Below, piece after piece: positions 41,810-51,659 of a stretch of 64,000 nucleotides of DNA. The notes below the pieces were generated by a model that saw only the letters and a program-made list of their open reading frames with translations, searched no databases and was not told where the DNA came from. Origin of the DNA: Mycobacterium colombiense CECT 3035 (GTDB taxonomy: Bacteria > Actinomycetota > Actinomycetes > Mycobacteriales > Mycobacteriaceae); the NCBI RefSeq assembly GCF_002105755.1, contig NZ_CP020821.1, forward strand, positions 2,852,001 through 2,916,000, read 5' to 3'. Position 1 is the stretch's first letter. Each line of letters begins with the position of its first letter. Position numbers and translations under genes: made by a program.

Positions 41810-44080
41810 GTGACCCCCCAAGCATTCACCGCAACTGTTGTCGGCTCGCCGCGCATCGGCCCCAAGCGCGAACTCAAGCGCGCCACCGAGGGCTACTGGG
41901 CCGGACGCACCAGCCGGGCCGATCTGGAAAAGGTCGCCGCCACACTGCGCCGCGACACCTGGAAGGGCCTGCTCGACGCCGGGCTGGACTCCGTGCCGGT
42001 GAACACCTTCTCCTATTACGACCAGGTGCTCGACACCGCGGCCATGCTGGGCGCGCTGCCGGCCCGGGCCGCGCAGGTCGCCGACGACCTGGACCGCTAC
42101 TTCGCGGCGGCGCGCGGCAACAAGGACGTCGCGCCGCTGGAGATGACCAAGTGGTTCGATACCAACTACCACTACATCGTTCCGGAGATCGGGCCGTCGA
42201 CAGAGTTTTCACTGAACCCGAACAAGGTGCTCTCGGAGCTGAAAGAGGCTCTCGAGCAAGGGATTCCAGCGCGCCCGGTGATCATCGGACCGGTCACGTT
42301 CCTGCTGCTGAGCAAGGGCGTCGACGGCGGCGGCCCGCCGATCGAGCGGCTGCAGGAGCTAGTGCCGATTTACTCGGAGCTGCTGTCGCTGCTGGCCGAC
42401 AACGGCGCGCAATGGGTCCAGATCGATGAGCCCGCGCTGGTCACCGACATCTCCCCCGACGCCCCTGCTTTGGCCGAGGCCGTCTACAACAAGCTGGGTT
42501 CGGTGAGCAACCGGCCGGCCATCTACGTCGCCACCTACTTCGGTGACCCCGGCGCCTCGCTGGCCGGGCTGGCCCGCACGCCCGTCGAGGCGATCGGCGT
42601 CGACCTGGTCTACGGCGCCGACACCGCGATCGCCGCGGTGCCCGAGCTCGCCACCAAGACGGTGGTGGCCGGCGTCGTCGACGGGCGCAACATCTGGCGC
42701 ACCGACCTGGAGGCGGCGCTGGGCAAGCTGGAGACGCTGAAGGGTTCGGCCGCCAACGTCGCGGTCTCGACGTCGTGTTCGACGCTGCACGTGCCGTACT
42801 CGCTGGAGCCGGAGACCGGCCTCGACGACGCGCTGCGCAGCTGGCTGGCGTTCGGTCAGGAGAAGGTCGCCGAAGTGGTGACGCTGTCGCGCGCGCTGCA
42901 CGAGGGCCGCGACGCCGTCGCCGGGGACATCGAGGCCTCCAACGCCGCGGTGGCGTCCCGCCGCAAAGACCCGCGGCTGCACAACGACGACCTCCGGGCC
43001 CGCATCGACTCGATCGTCGCATCGGGGACGCACCGGGGTGACGCCGCCGGGCGCCGCGCCAGCCAGGACGCACGGCTGCACCTGCCGCCCCTTCCGACCA
43101 CCACCATCGGGTCGTTCCCCCAGACCGTCGAGATCCGCAAGGCGCGCGCCGCGCTGGTCGCCGGGGAGATCGATGAGGCCGAGTACCAGAGGCGGATGAA
43201 GCAGGAGATCGCCGACGTCATCAAGCTGCAGGAGAGCCTCGGGATCGACGTGCTGGTGCACGGCGAGCCGGAGCGAAACGACATGGTGCAGTACTTCGCC
43301 GAGCAGCTGGACGGCTTCTTCGCCACCAAGAACGGCTGGGTGCAGTCCTACGGCAGCCGCTGCGTGCGGCCACCGGTGCTCTTCGGCGACGTGATCCGCC
43401 AGCGCCCGATGACGGTGGAGTGGGCCAAGTATGCGCAGTCGCTGACCGACAAGCCGGTCAAGGGCATGCTGACCGGCCCGGTGACGATCCTGGCGTGGTC
43501 GTTCGTCCGCGACGACCAGCCGCTGGCCGACACGGCCAACCAGGTGGCGCTGGCCATCCGCGACGAGACCGTGGACTTGGAGGCCGCGGGCATCGCGGTG
43601 ATCCAGGTCGACGAGCCCGCGCTGCGTGAGCTGCTGCCGCTGCGCCGGGCCGACCAGGAGGAGTACTTGCGTTGGGCCGTAGGGTCTTTCCGCCTGGCGA
43701 CCTCGGGCGTCGCGGACTCCACCCAGATCCACACCCACCTGTGCTACTCGGAATTCGGTGAGGTGATCGGAGCGATCGCCGACCTGGACGCCGACGTGAC
43801 GTCCATCGAGGCGGCCCGCTCACACATGGAGGTGCTGGACGACCTGAATTCGATCGGCTTCTCCAACAGCGTGGGCCCGGGCGTCTACGACATCCACTCG
43901 CCGCGGGTGCCGAGCACGAAGGAGATGGCCGAGTCGCTGCGCGCGGCCCTGCGGGCGGTGCCGGCCGAGCGGCTGTGGGTCAATCCCGACTGCGGGCTGA
44001 AGACCCGCAACACCGACGAGGTGAACGCGTCGCTGAAGAACATGGTCGCCGCCGCCGCGGAGGTCCGGGCGAACGCTTAG
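41810..44080 (+). CDS. metE: Cobalamin-independent methionine synthase
   Basis: 756-residue 5-methyltetrahydropteroyltriglutamate-homocysteine methyltransferase, the last step of methionine synthesis without B12. Two TIM-barrel halves are visible: N-terminal [21 protein letters not shown], and C-terminal [20 protein letters not shown] ... [20 protein letters not shown] with zinc ligands in HLCYSEF and [14 protein letters not shown] start. It is under the B12 riboswitch, so it is expressed when cobalamin is short. Confidence 0.97.
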   Translation: MTPQAFTATVVGSPRIGPKRELKRATEGYWAGRTSRADLEKVAATLRRDTWKGLLDAGLDSVPVNTFSYYDQVLDTAAMLGALPARAAQVADDLDRYFAAARGNKDVAPLEMTKWFDTNYHYIVPEIGPSTEFSLNPNKVLSELKEALEQGIPARPVIIGPVTFLLLSKGVDGGGPPIERLQELVPIYSELLSLLADNGAQWVQIDEPALVTDISPDAPALAEAVYNKLGSVSNRPAIYVATYFGDPGASLAGLARTPVEAIGVDLVYGADTAIAAVPELATKTVVAGVVDGRNIWRTDLEAALGKLETLKGSAANVAVSTSCSTLHVPYSLEPETGLDDALRSWLAFGQEKVAEVVTLSRALHEGRDAVAGDIEASNAAVASRRKDPRLHNDDLRARIDSIVASGTHRGDAAGRRASQDARLHLPPLPTTTIGSFPQTVEIRKARAALVAGEIDEAEYQRRMKQEIADVIKLQESLGIDVLVHGEPERNDMVQYFAEQLDGFFATKNGWVQSYGSRCVRPPVLFGDVIRQRPMTVEWAKYAQSLTDKPVKGMLTGPVTILAWSFVRDDQPLADTANQVALAIRDETVDLEAAGIAVIQVDEPALRELLPLRRADQEEYLRWAVGSFRLATSGVADSTQIHTHLCYSEFGEVIGAIADLDADVTSIEAARSHMEVLDDLNSIGFSNSVGPGVYDIHSPRVPSTKEMAESLRAALRAVPAERLWVNPDCGLKTRNTDEVNASLKNMVAAAAEVRANA

Positions 44081-44087
44081 GATTTCT

Positions 44088-44143
44088 CGAGCGTAAGCCC
44101 ACTGTGATTTCCGGGCGATTATTTCGCAGTGGGCTTACGCTCG
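44088..44143. repeat. 17-bp perfect inverted repeat, probable convergent terminator
   Basis: CGAGCGTAAGCCCACTG (44088-44104) and its exact complement at 44127-44143 flank a 22-nt loop between the convergent stops of metE and the membrane-protein gene. There is no T-run, so it may be a dispersed mycobacterial palindrome as well as a terminator. Confidence 0.65.
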
Positions 44144-44148
44144 CGGAC

Positions 44149-45882
44149 CTACTCCGGCTGCTCCGATACCACCTGCACCGGAACGTCGTCGGCCCAGGGT
44201 TGGCGGACGACCATGTCGGCGACCCGGACGATGCCGCGCTCGAATTCCCCCGTGGCCGCGTCGACCAGCCGGTACGTCTGGGTCTGCTTGTGAATCGGTT
44301 GCGCGTCGAGCAGCACCACGCGGACCTCGCCCGGTTCGAAGTGGCAGCGCTCCTGCAGGGCGGCGATCAGTTGCTCGTTGTGCATGTGGCCGTCGCCGAA
44401 GTTCCAGCCGATGGCGGTGCTGCAGATCCGCTCACCGTCGGTGATGACGTAGTCGTCCTCGTTCTGGCCCGCCATCGCTCGGTGCGCCAGCGTGAACAGC
44501 GCGCGGCCGTGAGTGTTGAAGCCGCGGAACGCATATCCCATGTAGATGGGGATCTGCGCCGCCTCGGGGCTGCCGTAGAACCGCTCCAGCTGGGCCTGCG
44601 GCATGCTGGCGATCGCCACGATGCCCCTGCCGATCTTGTCGTTGGCCGATCCCTTGATGCACCACAGCGTGGTGTCCCAGTTGCCTGCGTAGTAACGCAT
44701 CCCGGGCAGGAACGAGATCTTGCGCGGAAACATGTTGCCCAACACGACGATTCCCGCGATGACGACGAACAGGACCGCCACCACCACCGGGTGCCGCAGG
44801 TCGCGCAGCCCGATGTGGGTGTGCGCGACGAACAGCGACAACACCCCGAAGATCATGAAGACGTTCCACTCCAGGGGCACGCCCATCGGGATCGAGACCA
44901 GGATCCCCAGATGGAAACAGACCATCGCGATGGCCGCGATCGTGACGGGCCAGCCGCCGTGACAGAAGAACAGCGGTAACGGCACCAACATCTCGATGGC
45001 GGTGCTCAGGTGCGCCAGCCATCGCGACAGCCGTCCGGGCCGCAGATCATCCGGGAAGCTCTCGAAGAAGCGCCGTTTCAGCCAGCGGGGCCGCACCAGC
45101 GGGTTGTTGGACATCATCGTGGAGATGACGAACGGAAAGTGTTTGTTGAGCTTGGATGTGGCCGCGCCCATCCATATCACCAGGAACACCACCTTGGACC
45201 CGACGATCATGTCGGGCGCGGCGAACAGGAACGTCACCGCCATGGTTGCGTACACCTCGCCGCGGGCGGCCAGGAAGATCACCTTGTCGCGCAGCCCGAC
45301 CACCGCCAGCAGCAACAGGATCAGCACGATCTTCCACGCGGGCAGCAGCCCGATCGTGGTGCCTAATTCGGGTATCGGCCCGGTGCCGTCGGCGAACAGC
45401 GCCGCCAGGGTCACCAGTAGGAACAGCGCGTAGAGCGCTACGTCGACCGGTTTGCGCTTGGTGCCCTTGGTGAGCGGGACCCGATCCGGCCACGGTGGCA
45501 GCCGGATGGTGCCGAAGCGCATCCAGTACAGGATCGAGCCCATCGGCGGGAAGAACCGGTTGTTCAACGGGCCGAAGCCGCAACCCAGCCCGATCACCTC
45601 GAAGAGCATCGTGTAGAGAACCACCTTCTCGAACACGATCGGCTCCGACCACCACGATGCGACGCGGGTGAAGCCACCGAGGCCGTCGGTCGCCGAAGCG
45701 AACAGCCATGCGCCGAGGATGTACAGCAGGATCTTGACGACATAGAACAGATGCAGCACGACCGGCGTACCGAAGCCCACCTCGGCCCAGTGCTTGGCCA
45801 TCGGCCGGATCTTCTCGCTGCGGGTGCCCTTGTTCCATTCGGCCATGTCGAGCTGCGGCAGCTCGGGCTTCAGAAATCCCAT
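44149..45882 (-). CDS. Large polytopic membrane protein, probably DUF3556 family
   Basis: 577-residue protein with roughly ten membrane segments over the first ~400 residues (VVLHLFYVVKILLYILGAW; YALFLLVTLAALFA; KIVLILLLLAVVGL; and others) and a soluble C-terminal part (~residues 420-577) containing FGDGHMHNEQLIAALQERCHFEPGEVRVVLLDAQPIHKQTQTYRLVD. Length and layout fit the actinobacterial DUF3556 family (recalled, not searched), function unknown. A perfect KstR operator lies just upstream, placing it in the cholesterol/lipid regulon. Start at the ATG at 45882; an upstream in-frame ATG at 45924 would put the operator inside the gene. Confidence 0.78.
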   Translation of the reverse strand: MGFLKPELPQLDMAEWNKGTRSEKIRPMAKHWAEVGFGTPVVLHLFYVVKILLYILGAWLFASATDGLGGFTRVASWWSEPIVFEKVVLYTMLFEVIGLGCGFGPLNNRFFPPMGSILYWMRFGTIRLPPWPDRVPLTKGTKRKPVDVALYALFLLVTLAALFADGTGPIPELGTTIGLLPAWKIVLILLLLAVVGLRDKVIFLAARGEVYATMAVTFLFAAPDMIVGSKVVFLVIWMGAATSKLNKHFPFVISTMMSNNPLVRPRWLKRRFFESFPDDLRPGRLSRWLAHLSTAIEMLVPLPLFFCHGGWPVTIAAIAMVCFHLGILVSIPMGVPLEWNVFMIFGVLSLFVAHTHIGLRDLRHPVVVAVLFVVIAGIVVLGNMFPRKISFLPGMRYYAGNWDTTLWCIKGSANDKIGRGIVAIASMPQAQLERFYGSPEAAQIPIYMGYAFRGFNTHGRALFTLAHRAMAGQNEDDYVITDGERICSTAIGWNFGDGHMHNEQLIAALQERCHFEPGEVRVVLLDAQPIHKQTQTYRLVDAATGEFERGIVRVADMVVRQPWADDVPVQVVSEQPE

Positions 45883-45893
45883 GGTTCCACAGA

Positions 45894-45909
45894 CTAGAAC
45901 GTGTTCTAG
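45894..45909. promoter_or_regulatory. KstR operator
   Basis: CTAGAACGTGTTCTAG: two perfect 7-bp arms around a GT centre, matching the established KstR consensus TnnAACnnGTTnnA. It lies 12 bp upstream of the ATG of the membrane-protein gene. Confidence 0.8.
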
Positions 45910-46007
45910 GGCTGCGTACTGCAACCGTGCGCAAGAGATCTTTGCCTGCGCCTTTCACGTGGATACCGTTGAAGGCGGGTCGGCATGTGCTGAGGGGGCT
46001 TTTCATC

Positions 46008-46229
46008 ATGAGCAGTTCTTGGTCCCTCGGATGGGCAACGGCCGCCGCCGTCTTCGCGATCGTGTCGGCCGCCGACGGCCGTGCCGATCCACCGGCGCCC
46101 GGCGACGAGTGCACGGTGTTGCGCTCGACCACCCAGGACGTCAACGGCAGACCGATGTGGTGCAACCCGACGACCACCGGACCGCATGGGCTGGTGTGGC
46201 AATACGGCGGGCCGTCGTCAACCGATTAG
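46008..46229 (+). CDS. Small secreted protein with a Cys pair
   Basis: 73-residue protein: signal peptide (WSLGWATAAAVFAIVSAADGRA-DP, cleavage near residue 26), then a short mature domain DECTVLRSTTQDVNGRPMWCNPTTTGPHGLVWQYGG with two Cys that could form a disulphide. Mycobacteria encode many such small exported proteins of unknown function. The ATG at 46008 is chosen because it opens the signal peptide; GTG/ATG starts upstream to 45927 would add a basic leader. Confidence 0.7.
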   Translation: MSSSWSLGWATAAAVFAIVSAADGRADPPAPGDECTVLRSTTQDVNGRPMWCNPTTTGPHGLVWQYGGPSSTD

Positions 46230-46364
46230 ACTGTGCACCAACATATTTCGGCTACCCGGTACGTCTGCATCACCACCCGCCCGGCCGCCGGCCCCGCGAA
46301 CTCCCGCGGAAATCTGCGTTAACCGGCCACCGAGGGCACCCGACCGGTGTAGTTTGCTGCTGGG

Positions 46365-47753
46365 GTGGGCGAGGTTGAGGAGCCAGCCGTGTCTGAGGTC
46401 GACTATTGCGTGGTCGGAGCCGGATTCGCGGGTTTGACGGCCGCGTTGCGGCTCAAGCAGGCGGGCCATTCGGTGGCCTTGCTGGAGGCGCGAGATCGGG
46501 TCGGTGGCCGCACCTTCACCGAGACCAGAGCCGACGGGACATGGATCGACCGCGGCGGCGCGTGGATCGGTCCCGGCCAGGACCGAATCTATGCGCTGAT
46601 GGACGAGTTCGGCGTGCCGGAGTACAAGCAGCACAACGACGGCGACGCCATGATGATCGTCGGCGGCAAGAAACACCGCTATGGCGGCACGATCCCGTGG
46701 ACCGTGAGCCCGTTGGCCGTCGCCAACCTCGGGCTCGGCCTGGCCGCCATCGAGAAGATGTGCAAAGCGATTCCCCGCGAGGCCCCCTGGGAGGCGAAGA
46801 AGGCCCAAGAGTGGGACCGAATCAGCATCGGGCAATGGATCGAAAAGAATTCCATGTCGTCGGAAGCCGCCGAGATGCTGGACATGGCCTTTGCCGGCCT
46901 CTACACCTCGGCAGCATCAGAGACGTCGTTGCTGTGGGGGCTGCTGCAGACGGCCTCCGCAGGCGGACTCACCTTCGCGATATCGGGCAAGGGCGGCTCG
47001 CAGGATGCCCGCCCGGTCGGTGGGATGGGGGCACTGCACCGCCCGATCGTGGCCGAACTCGGTGACGCGCTGCACCTTTCGCAGCCAGTCCGGCAGATCA
47101 CCCAGGATGCCCAAGGCGTGACGGTCAGCGCCGCGGAGCTCACGGTGCGGGCGCGCCGCGTCATCGTCGCTATCCCGCTGGCGATCGCCACCTCGATCCT
47201 GTACGAGCCGATGCTTCCGGTGGACCGGGCGTTTCTGCACCAGCGCATGCCGAGCGGCGCGGTCATCAAGATCTCGCTCATCTACGACGAGCCGTTCTGG
47301 CGCGCCGACGGGCTCTCCGGCCAGTCCGCGGCGCCGGGATCCCCGGCCACCCTGACCATCGACGCCTGCACGGACACCGGGGACCCGGGGATCATGTGCG
47401 TCATCACCGAAGGGCCCGCGGCGCGCCGGCTGACACGACTCGACGAGTCCGAGCGCAGAGCGGTAATCATCGACGAACTCGTCGACCGGTTCGGCAGCAA
47501 GGCCAAGGCGCCGCTGGAGGTCCACGAACAGAACTGGACGTTGGATCGCTACTCCGGCGGCGGCATGATCGGCCACGCCCCCACCGGCGTGCTGACCGAA
47601 TACGGCTATACGTTGCGCGCGCCCTGTGGCCGGATCCATTGGGCCGGCACCGAGAGCTCGGCCGTCATGTGCGGGTGGATCGACGGCGCCATCCGCTCGG
47701 GCGAGCGCGCCGCGGCCGAGGTGACCGAGGCCGAGACCGTCGCCGTCGCGTAG
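46365..47753 (+). CDS. Flavin-containing monoamine oxidase family protein
   Basis: 462-residue amine oxidase of the MAO/AofH type: FAD site VDYCVVGAGFAGLTAALRLKQAGHSVALLEARDRVGGRTFT at residues 12-52, RGGAWIGPGQDRIYALM, and the C-terminal flavin-binding GRIHWAGTESSAVMCGWIDGAIRSGERAAAEV. Oxidises a primary or secondary amine to an aldehyde with H2O2. The start may be the GTG at 46365 or the one at 46389. The TAG stop lies inside the first unit of a 16-bp tandem repeat. Confidence 0.88.
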   Translation: MGEVEEPAVSEVDYCVVGAGFAGLTAALRLKQAGHSVALLEARDRVGGRTFTETRADGTWIDRGGAWIGPGQDRIYALMDEFGVPEYKQHNDGDAMMIVGGKKHRYGGTIPWTVSPLAVANLGLGLAAIEKMCKAIPREAPWEAKKAQEWDRISIGQWIEKNSMSSEAAEMLDMAFAGLYTSAASETSLLWGLLQTASAGGLTFAISGKGGSQDARPVGGMGALHRPIVAELGDALHLSQPVRQITQDAQGVTVSAAELTVRARRVIVAIPLAIATSILYEPMLPVDRAFLHQRMPSGAVIKISLIYDEPFWRADGLSGQSAAPGSPATLTIDACTDTGDPGIMCVITEGPAARRLTRLDESERRAVIIDELVDRFGSKAKAPLEVHEQNWTLDRYSGGGMIGHAPTGVLTEYGYTLRAPCGRIHWAGTESSAVMCGWIDGAIRSGERAAAEVTEAETVAVA

Positions 47754-47818
47754 CCGGTCTGGCGCGTAGCCGGGCTGGCGCGTAGCCGGTCCGTCGCGTA
47801 GCCGGTCTGGCGCGAGCC
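47745..47818. repeat. 16-bp tandem repeat, about 4.5 copies (VNTR candidate)
   Basis: Units of the form GKCGCGTAGCCGGKCY: 47745-47760, 47761-47776, 47777-47792, 47793-47808, plus a partial unit. The first copy contains the stop codon of the amine oxidase. Confidence 0.8.
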
Positions 47819-47888
47819 AAATCTCTTGCGCCACTTTGGCACCTGTGGTCTCGGCACGACGCTTCTTGTCAGGGGCGGGACGTAGTAT

Positions 47889-47904
47889 TCGAACATGCGT
47901 TCGA
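47889..47904. promoter_or_regulatory. LexA (SOS) box overlapping a leaderless start
   Basis: TCGAACATGCGTTCGA: perfect arms TCGAAC/GTTCGA with four bases between, the mycobacterial SOS box. The ATG of the 13E12-type gene (47895) lies in the centre. TAGTAT at 47883-47888 is a -10 six bases before that ATG, so LexA would cover the start of transcription. Confidence 0.85.
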
Positions 47905-49256
47905 TTGATCGTGAGGAGCTGCAGGGCGATGTCGACGTGTTGCGTACCGTCGTCTCCCGCTTCTGTGCCCGTTCGTATGCGACGCTGACCAACCCGGAGC
48001 GGCTGCAACTGCTGGAGATATTCGAGCGCGAGACGCGCCGGCTGCAAACGCCAGGTCATGAGCTGATCAATCAGATCGCCGAGCAAGCGGATCCGACCGA
48101 GCTGGGTGGCAAGCTGTCGTGGGCGCTGGCCGATCGGCTGCATATCAGCCGGGCCGAGGCCGGCCGTCGGATCGCCGAGGCCGCCGATGTCGGGCCGCGC
48201 CGGGCGCTGACCGGCCAGCCGCTGGCGCCGGTGCTGCCCGCGACCGCGGCGGCCCAGCGCGACGGCGCCATCGGGGCCGACCATGTGGCGGTGATTCGCC
48301 GGTTTTTCCACCAGTTGCCCGAGTCCGTCGACCTCGAGACGTGTGTGCACGCCGAAAAACATCTGGCGGCCAAGGCCACCGAGTTCCGGCCCGAGCACTT
48401 CGCCAAGCTGGCGCGGCGCCTGATGGATTGCCTGAATCCCGATGGCAGCTACACCGATGCCGACCGGGCGCGGATGCGCGGGCTGGTGCTCGGCCAACAG
48501 CAGGCCGACGGCATGTCGCGGCTAAGCGGATGGTTGACACCCGAAGCACGAGCCAGCTGGGAGGCGGTGCTGGCCAAACTCGCCGCCCCCGGCATGGCCA
48601 ACCCCGACGACGAGCAACCGGTACTCGACGGTGCCCCGTCTCAAGACGCGGTGCAGCGCGACACCCGCAGTGCCGGCCAGCGCAATCACGACGGCCTCAA
48701 CGCCGCCCTGCGCGCCGTCCTCGCCAGCGGAAACCTCGGACAGCACAACGGCTTACCGGCCTCCATCATCGTCACCACCACACTCGAGGATCTCGAACGC
48801 ACCACCGGCCACGGGTTGACCGGCGGCGGCACCCTGCTACCCATGTCCGACGTCATCCGCCTGGCCCGCCACGCCCACCACTACCTGGCGATCTTCGACC
48901 ACGGCAAAGCCCTGGCGCTGTATCACGCCAAACGCCTTGCCGCACCGGGCCAGCGGATCGTCTTGTACGCCAAAGACCGCGGGTGCACAGCCCCGGGCTG
49001 TGACGTCGCCGGCTACTACTGCGAGGTCCACCATGTCCAGGACTGGGCACACACCCACCGCACCGATATCGACCAACTCACCCTGGCCTGCGGGCCCCAC
49101 CACCGCCTCCTCGACAAGGGCTGGACCACGCGACAACGCGCCAACGGCGACACCGAATGGATCCCGCCGCCACACCTCGACCGCGGCCAACGGCGTACCA
49201 ACACCTTTCACCACCCGGAGAAGGTGCTGGCGGGTGAGGACGACGACGGCCCGTAG
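47895..49256 (+). CDS. 13E12-repeat-family protein with DUF222 and HNH nuclease domains
   Basis: 453 residues. DUF222 covers ~residues 30-330 ([25 protein letters not shown] ... [21 protein letters not shown]). A C-terminal HNH nuclease domain at ~355-410 contains [43 protein letters not shown] with the zinc cysteines and the catalytic His. These REP13E12 proteins are repeated in mycobacterial genomes and several in M. tuberculosis are SOS-induced; this copy has a perfect LexA box over its start. Not flanked by transposon ends that I can see. Confidence 0.9.
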   Translation: MRSIDREELQGDVDVLRTVVSRFCARSYATLTNPERLQLLEIFERETRRLQTPGHELINQIAEQADPTELGGKLSWALADRLHISRAEAGRRIAEAADVGPRRALTGQPLAPVLPATAAAQRDGAIGADHVAVIRRFFHQLPESVDLETCVHAEKHLAAKATEFRPEHFAKLARRLMDCLNPDGSYTDADRARMRGLVLGQQQADGMSRLSGWLTPEARASWEAVLAKLAAPGMANPDDEQPVLDGAPSQDAVQRDTRSAGQRNHDGLNAALRAVLASGNLGQHNGLPASIIVTTTLEDLERTTGHGLTGGGTLLPMSDVIRLARHAHHYLAIFDHGKALALYHAKRLAAPGQRIVLYAKDRGCTAPGCDVAGYYCEVHHVQDWAHTHRTDIDQLTLACGPHHRLLDKGWTTRQRANGDTEWIPPPHLDRGQRRTNTFHHPEKVLAGEDDDGP

Positions 49257-49315
49257 CTAACCGGCTTGTTTGGCCGGCGGTCGGCTGCCTGCCACGTTTG
49301 GGCAGGAGTCGGTGG

Positions 49316-50254
49316 TCAGGTCTTGCGCAGCGGCGGCGCCGGGACGCCGATCAACAAGCGCCGCGCCGCATCCCAGGCGCGGCGCAGCGCAACCTGCACG
49401 GTTGGCGGATCTGTGCCGAGGATGCGCACCCATGCACCGCGGTCATCGGGAAGAACGCTCACCCCCGCGACGAACTGGTCAGCGACCTCGGCATGCAACG
49501 CGTCGGCAATCGCCGCGGCAGGGCGCAGCGGGCTCACAACGAAGAGCGTTGCCATCAGCGTGTGTTTCCCGAGTATCCCTGGCCCAGTCACCGAGCACTG
49601 ATGCGGCGAGAACCTGATCCGATCGATCGCGACCGCGGCGCCGTCGGTATCGGCGACCTCCAAATCGGTGGCAAGAACGTCGTATTGATGGTGCTCGCGT
49701 CGCGCCAGCCGCCCTGCCATGAGCACCTCGCCGACAAGCACCGTCGCGGTCGGGTCCAGGGTCACCATGGTGGACTGATAGAACCGTGCGCCGGGATACG
49801 GGATGAGCGCGTCGGGCAGATACTCCAGGTAGGCCCGCGGCCCCACGCGCAGCCCAACGGTGTGGGTGGCGAAGTCGGCATCCATGTGGTGCACCTTGGT
49901 CGCGGCCTGCGTCGTCAGGTGCACCGCGGTGTCGGCACCGCAATCGACATCCAGCCGCAGCCGATCTGCCTGTACCACACCGCCACCGGTCGACATCAGA
50001 TAGACCACGGGCAGATCCGGTCGGCATGGGTCGACGTACAGCGGCCGCATGATCTGCAATGGTGACTTCTGATAGCGACGCACCAACTCGGTACGCGCGC
50101 CAACCCGCTCAAAGCCAAGCTCGAGCAGCCCTACCTTGCCGGGGCGACCCACCGCCAAAGTATCCGGCGATCCGGCGAAACCACGAACGGCCGCCGGGAT
50201 CGTCGCCGGTACATAGTGAGCCGGCGATAGTCGTTCCGTTACAACGTCGCTCAC
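49316..50254 (-). CDS. ureD: Urease accessory protein UreD
   Basis: 312-residue urease maturation protein that binds apo-urease and brings UreF and UreG to it. Family features: [35 protein letters not shown], the [18 protein letters not shown] segment and [20 protein letters not shown]. The GTG at 50254 overlaps the UreG stop as GTGA, so I use it rather than the longer frame to 50320. Last gene of the urease operon. Confidence 0.93.
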   Translation of the reverse strand: MSDVVTERLSPAHYVPATIPAAVRGFAGSPDTLAVGRPGKVGLLELGFERVGARTELVRRYQKSPLQIMRPLYVDPCRPDLPVVYLMSTGGGVVQADRLRLDVDCGADTAVHLTTQAATKVHHMDADFATHTVGLRVGPRAYLEYLPDALIPYPGARFYQSTMVTLDPTATVLVGEVLMAGRLARREHHQYDVLATDLEVADTDGAAVAIDRIRFSPHQCSVTGPGILGKHTLMATLFVVSPLRPAAAIADALHAEVADQFVAGVSVLPDDRGAWVRILGTDPPTVQVALRRAWDAARRLLIGVPAPPLRKT

Positions 50255-50889
50255 GCCGGCAGACGTCGATAGCTCTCGATGAAGTCGGCCACCTGGTCGA
50301 CCCCCTGCCCGTCGAGGCAATTCGTCAATACCACCGGACGTCCCTCGCGTACCCGCTCAGCATCGCTCCTCATCACCGACACATCCGCGCGCACATATTG
50401 CGCGATGTCGACCTTGTTGATCACCAAGAGGTCCGACTCGGTGATTCCAGGCCCTCGCTTACGGGGCATCTTCTCGCCCTCAGCGGTGTCGAGGACGAAG
50501 ATGAAGACGTCCGCGAGTAGCGGGCTGAAGGTCAAAGTCAGGTTGTCCCCGCCGGATTCGTACAGCATCGTGTCGACGTCCGGAAACCGATCGAGCATCT
50601 CCGCTCCGGCGGCAAGGTTCATCGTCGGATCGTCACGCACCGCGGTGTGCGGGCACGATCCGGTTTCGACGCCCACGACCCGCTCCGGCGCCAGCACGTC
50701 TGCCAGGGTACGGCGCACGTGCTCGGCATCTTCCTGGGTGTAGATGTCGTTGGTGATCACCGCCGGCTGATGTCCACGTGCGATCAGGTTCGGCACCAGC
50801 GCCTCGATCAGCGCTGTCTTTCCCGAACCGACCGGACCACCTATGCCGACTCGTAACACGTTGTTGCCCAATGCTTCTCCTATCTTCAC
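50251..50889 (-). CDS. ureG: Urease accessory GTPase UreG
   Basis: 212-residue SIMIBI GTPase that powers nickel delivery to urease. P-loop [13 protein letters not shown] near residues 16-28, [11 protein letters not shown], the metal-binding Cys-Pro-His ([17 protein letters not shown]), [12 protein letters not shown] and NKVDIA. It has no N-terminal His-rich stretch. The sequence differs clearly from the ureG that I recall from the M. tuberculosis ureABCFGD operon, so this is a separate urease lineage. The GTG overlaps the UreF stop as GTGA. Confidence 0.95.
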   Translation of the reverse strand: MKIGEALGNNVLRVGIGGPVGSGKTALIEALVPNLIARGHQPAVITNDIYTQEDAEHVRRTLADVLAPERVVGVETGSCPHTAVRDDPTMNLAAGAEMLDRFPDVDTMLYESGGDNLTLTFSPLLADVFIFVLDTAEGEKMPRKRGPGITESDLLVINKVDIAQYVRADVSVMRSDAERVREGRPVVLTNCLDGQGVDQVADFIESYRRLPA

Positions 50890-51578
50890 GTGGCGAACAG
50901 GCGAGCGTCGGCTCGCTCGTGCCGCGCCGACATCACGTCGGCAAGCGGTGCGCAGGCACCGAGCTCGGCAAGTGGGCGGTTCGACGCCTGCCGCGCGGCC
51001 TCGGCGATCACCGGTGCGACATCGCGAAGCAGCCGCTGCGCGCGAATGTGGTCGCTGAGCCGCAGCCGAACGGCGGCACCGGCGAAGCTGGCCACAAAAG
51101 CGAACAAGTCGCTCGCCACCGCGGCCGCGAGCGGTGCGCCGGCGTCGGCATAGACGACACCCGCGACGACGGGCTGCGTCGCGAGTGCCTTGCGCTCGTC
51201 CACCAGGGCCGCCAGTCTTTCGGTCCCCTTGCCTCCGAACGACTCTCGCGCAACACTGAGCAACTGCCGACCGGTTCGCGTCGAAGCCGTCCGCATCTCC
51301 CGGTTCAGCATCGTCGCGTATAAGCGGCGGTCCACCGTGATGACGTCGTCCCAGTGGCCGGCCGACGCGCTTCGGTGCGCGACCGCCAGTGCCGTGCCGG
51401 CTGAGGGGCCCACGGAATGCCGGAGCAAGTCCTCCAACAAGTCCGACAGCTGCGCGGCATCGATCGCGCGGGCCTGCGCGTATCCCTCCAATCCATGTGA
51501 CAGCGTGTAAAAGCCGCTGGGAAATGCGGAATCGGCCAGTTGCAGGCTGGCCAGCAGCGCCTCGAGGTCCTCGGTCAT
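50886..51578 (-). CDS. ureF: Urease accessory protein UreF
   Basis: 230-residue all-helical Ure[29 protein letters not shown] is the family opening, followed by [23 protein letters not shown] and the C-terminal [20 protein letters not shown]. It bridges UreD-bound urease and UreG and sets the fidelity of GTP-driven activation. An 81-bp gap separates it from ureC, the largest gap in the operon apart from that between ureB and the CbiX-like gene's start side. Confidence 0.93.
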   Translation of the reverse strand: MTEDLEALLASLQLADSAFPSGFYTLSHGLEGYAQARAIDAAQLSDLLEDLLRHSVGPSAGTALAVAHRSASAGHWDDVITVDRRLYATMLNREMRTASTRTGRQLLSVARESFGGKGTERLAALVDERKALATQPVVAGVVYADAGAPLAAAVASDLFAFVASFAGAAVRLRLSDHIRAQRLLRDVAPVIAEAARQASNRPLAELGACAPLADVMSARHERADARLFAT

Positions 51579-51659
51579 GGCCGCTCTCCCCGACCAAGTC
51601 CGAGGTCCCTCACCTCATCGGTGCTTTGCATATCGTCGTCGGTGCGGGTCATGTTGACG

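Noticed and set aside
46917..48497. 526-codon minus-strand frame opposite the amine oxidase and 13E12 gene
   Set aside because: A shadow frame: it overlaps two clear genes, including the tandem repeat, and shows no domain.
47895..49256. The 13E12/HNH gene as an insertion sequence, prophage or homing element
   Set aside because: No terminal inverted repeats, target-site duplication, integrase or intron/intein boundaries are visible around it.
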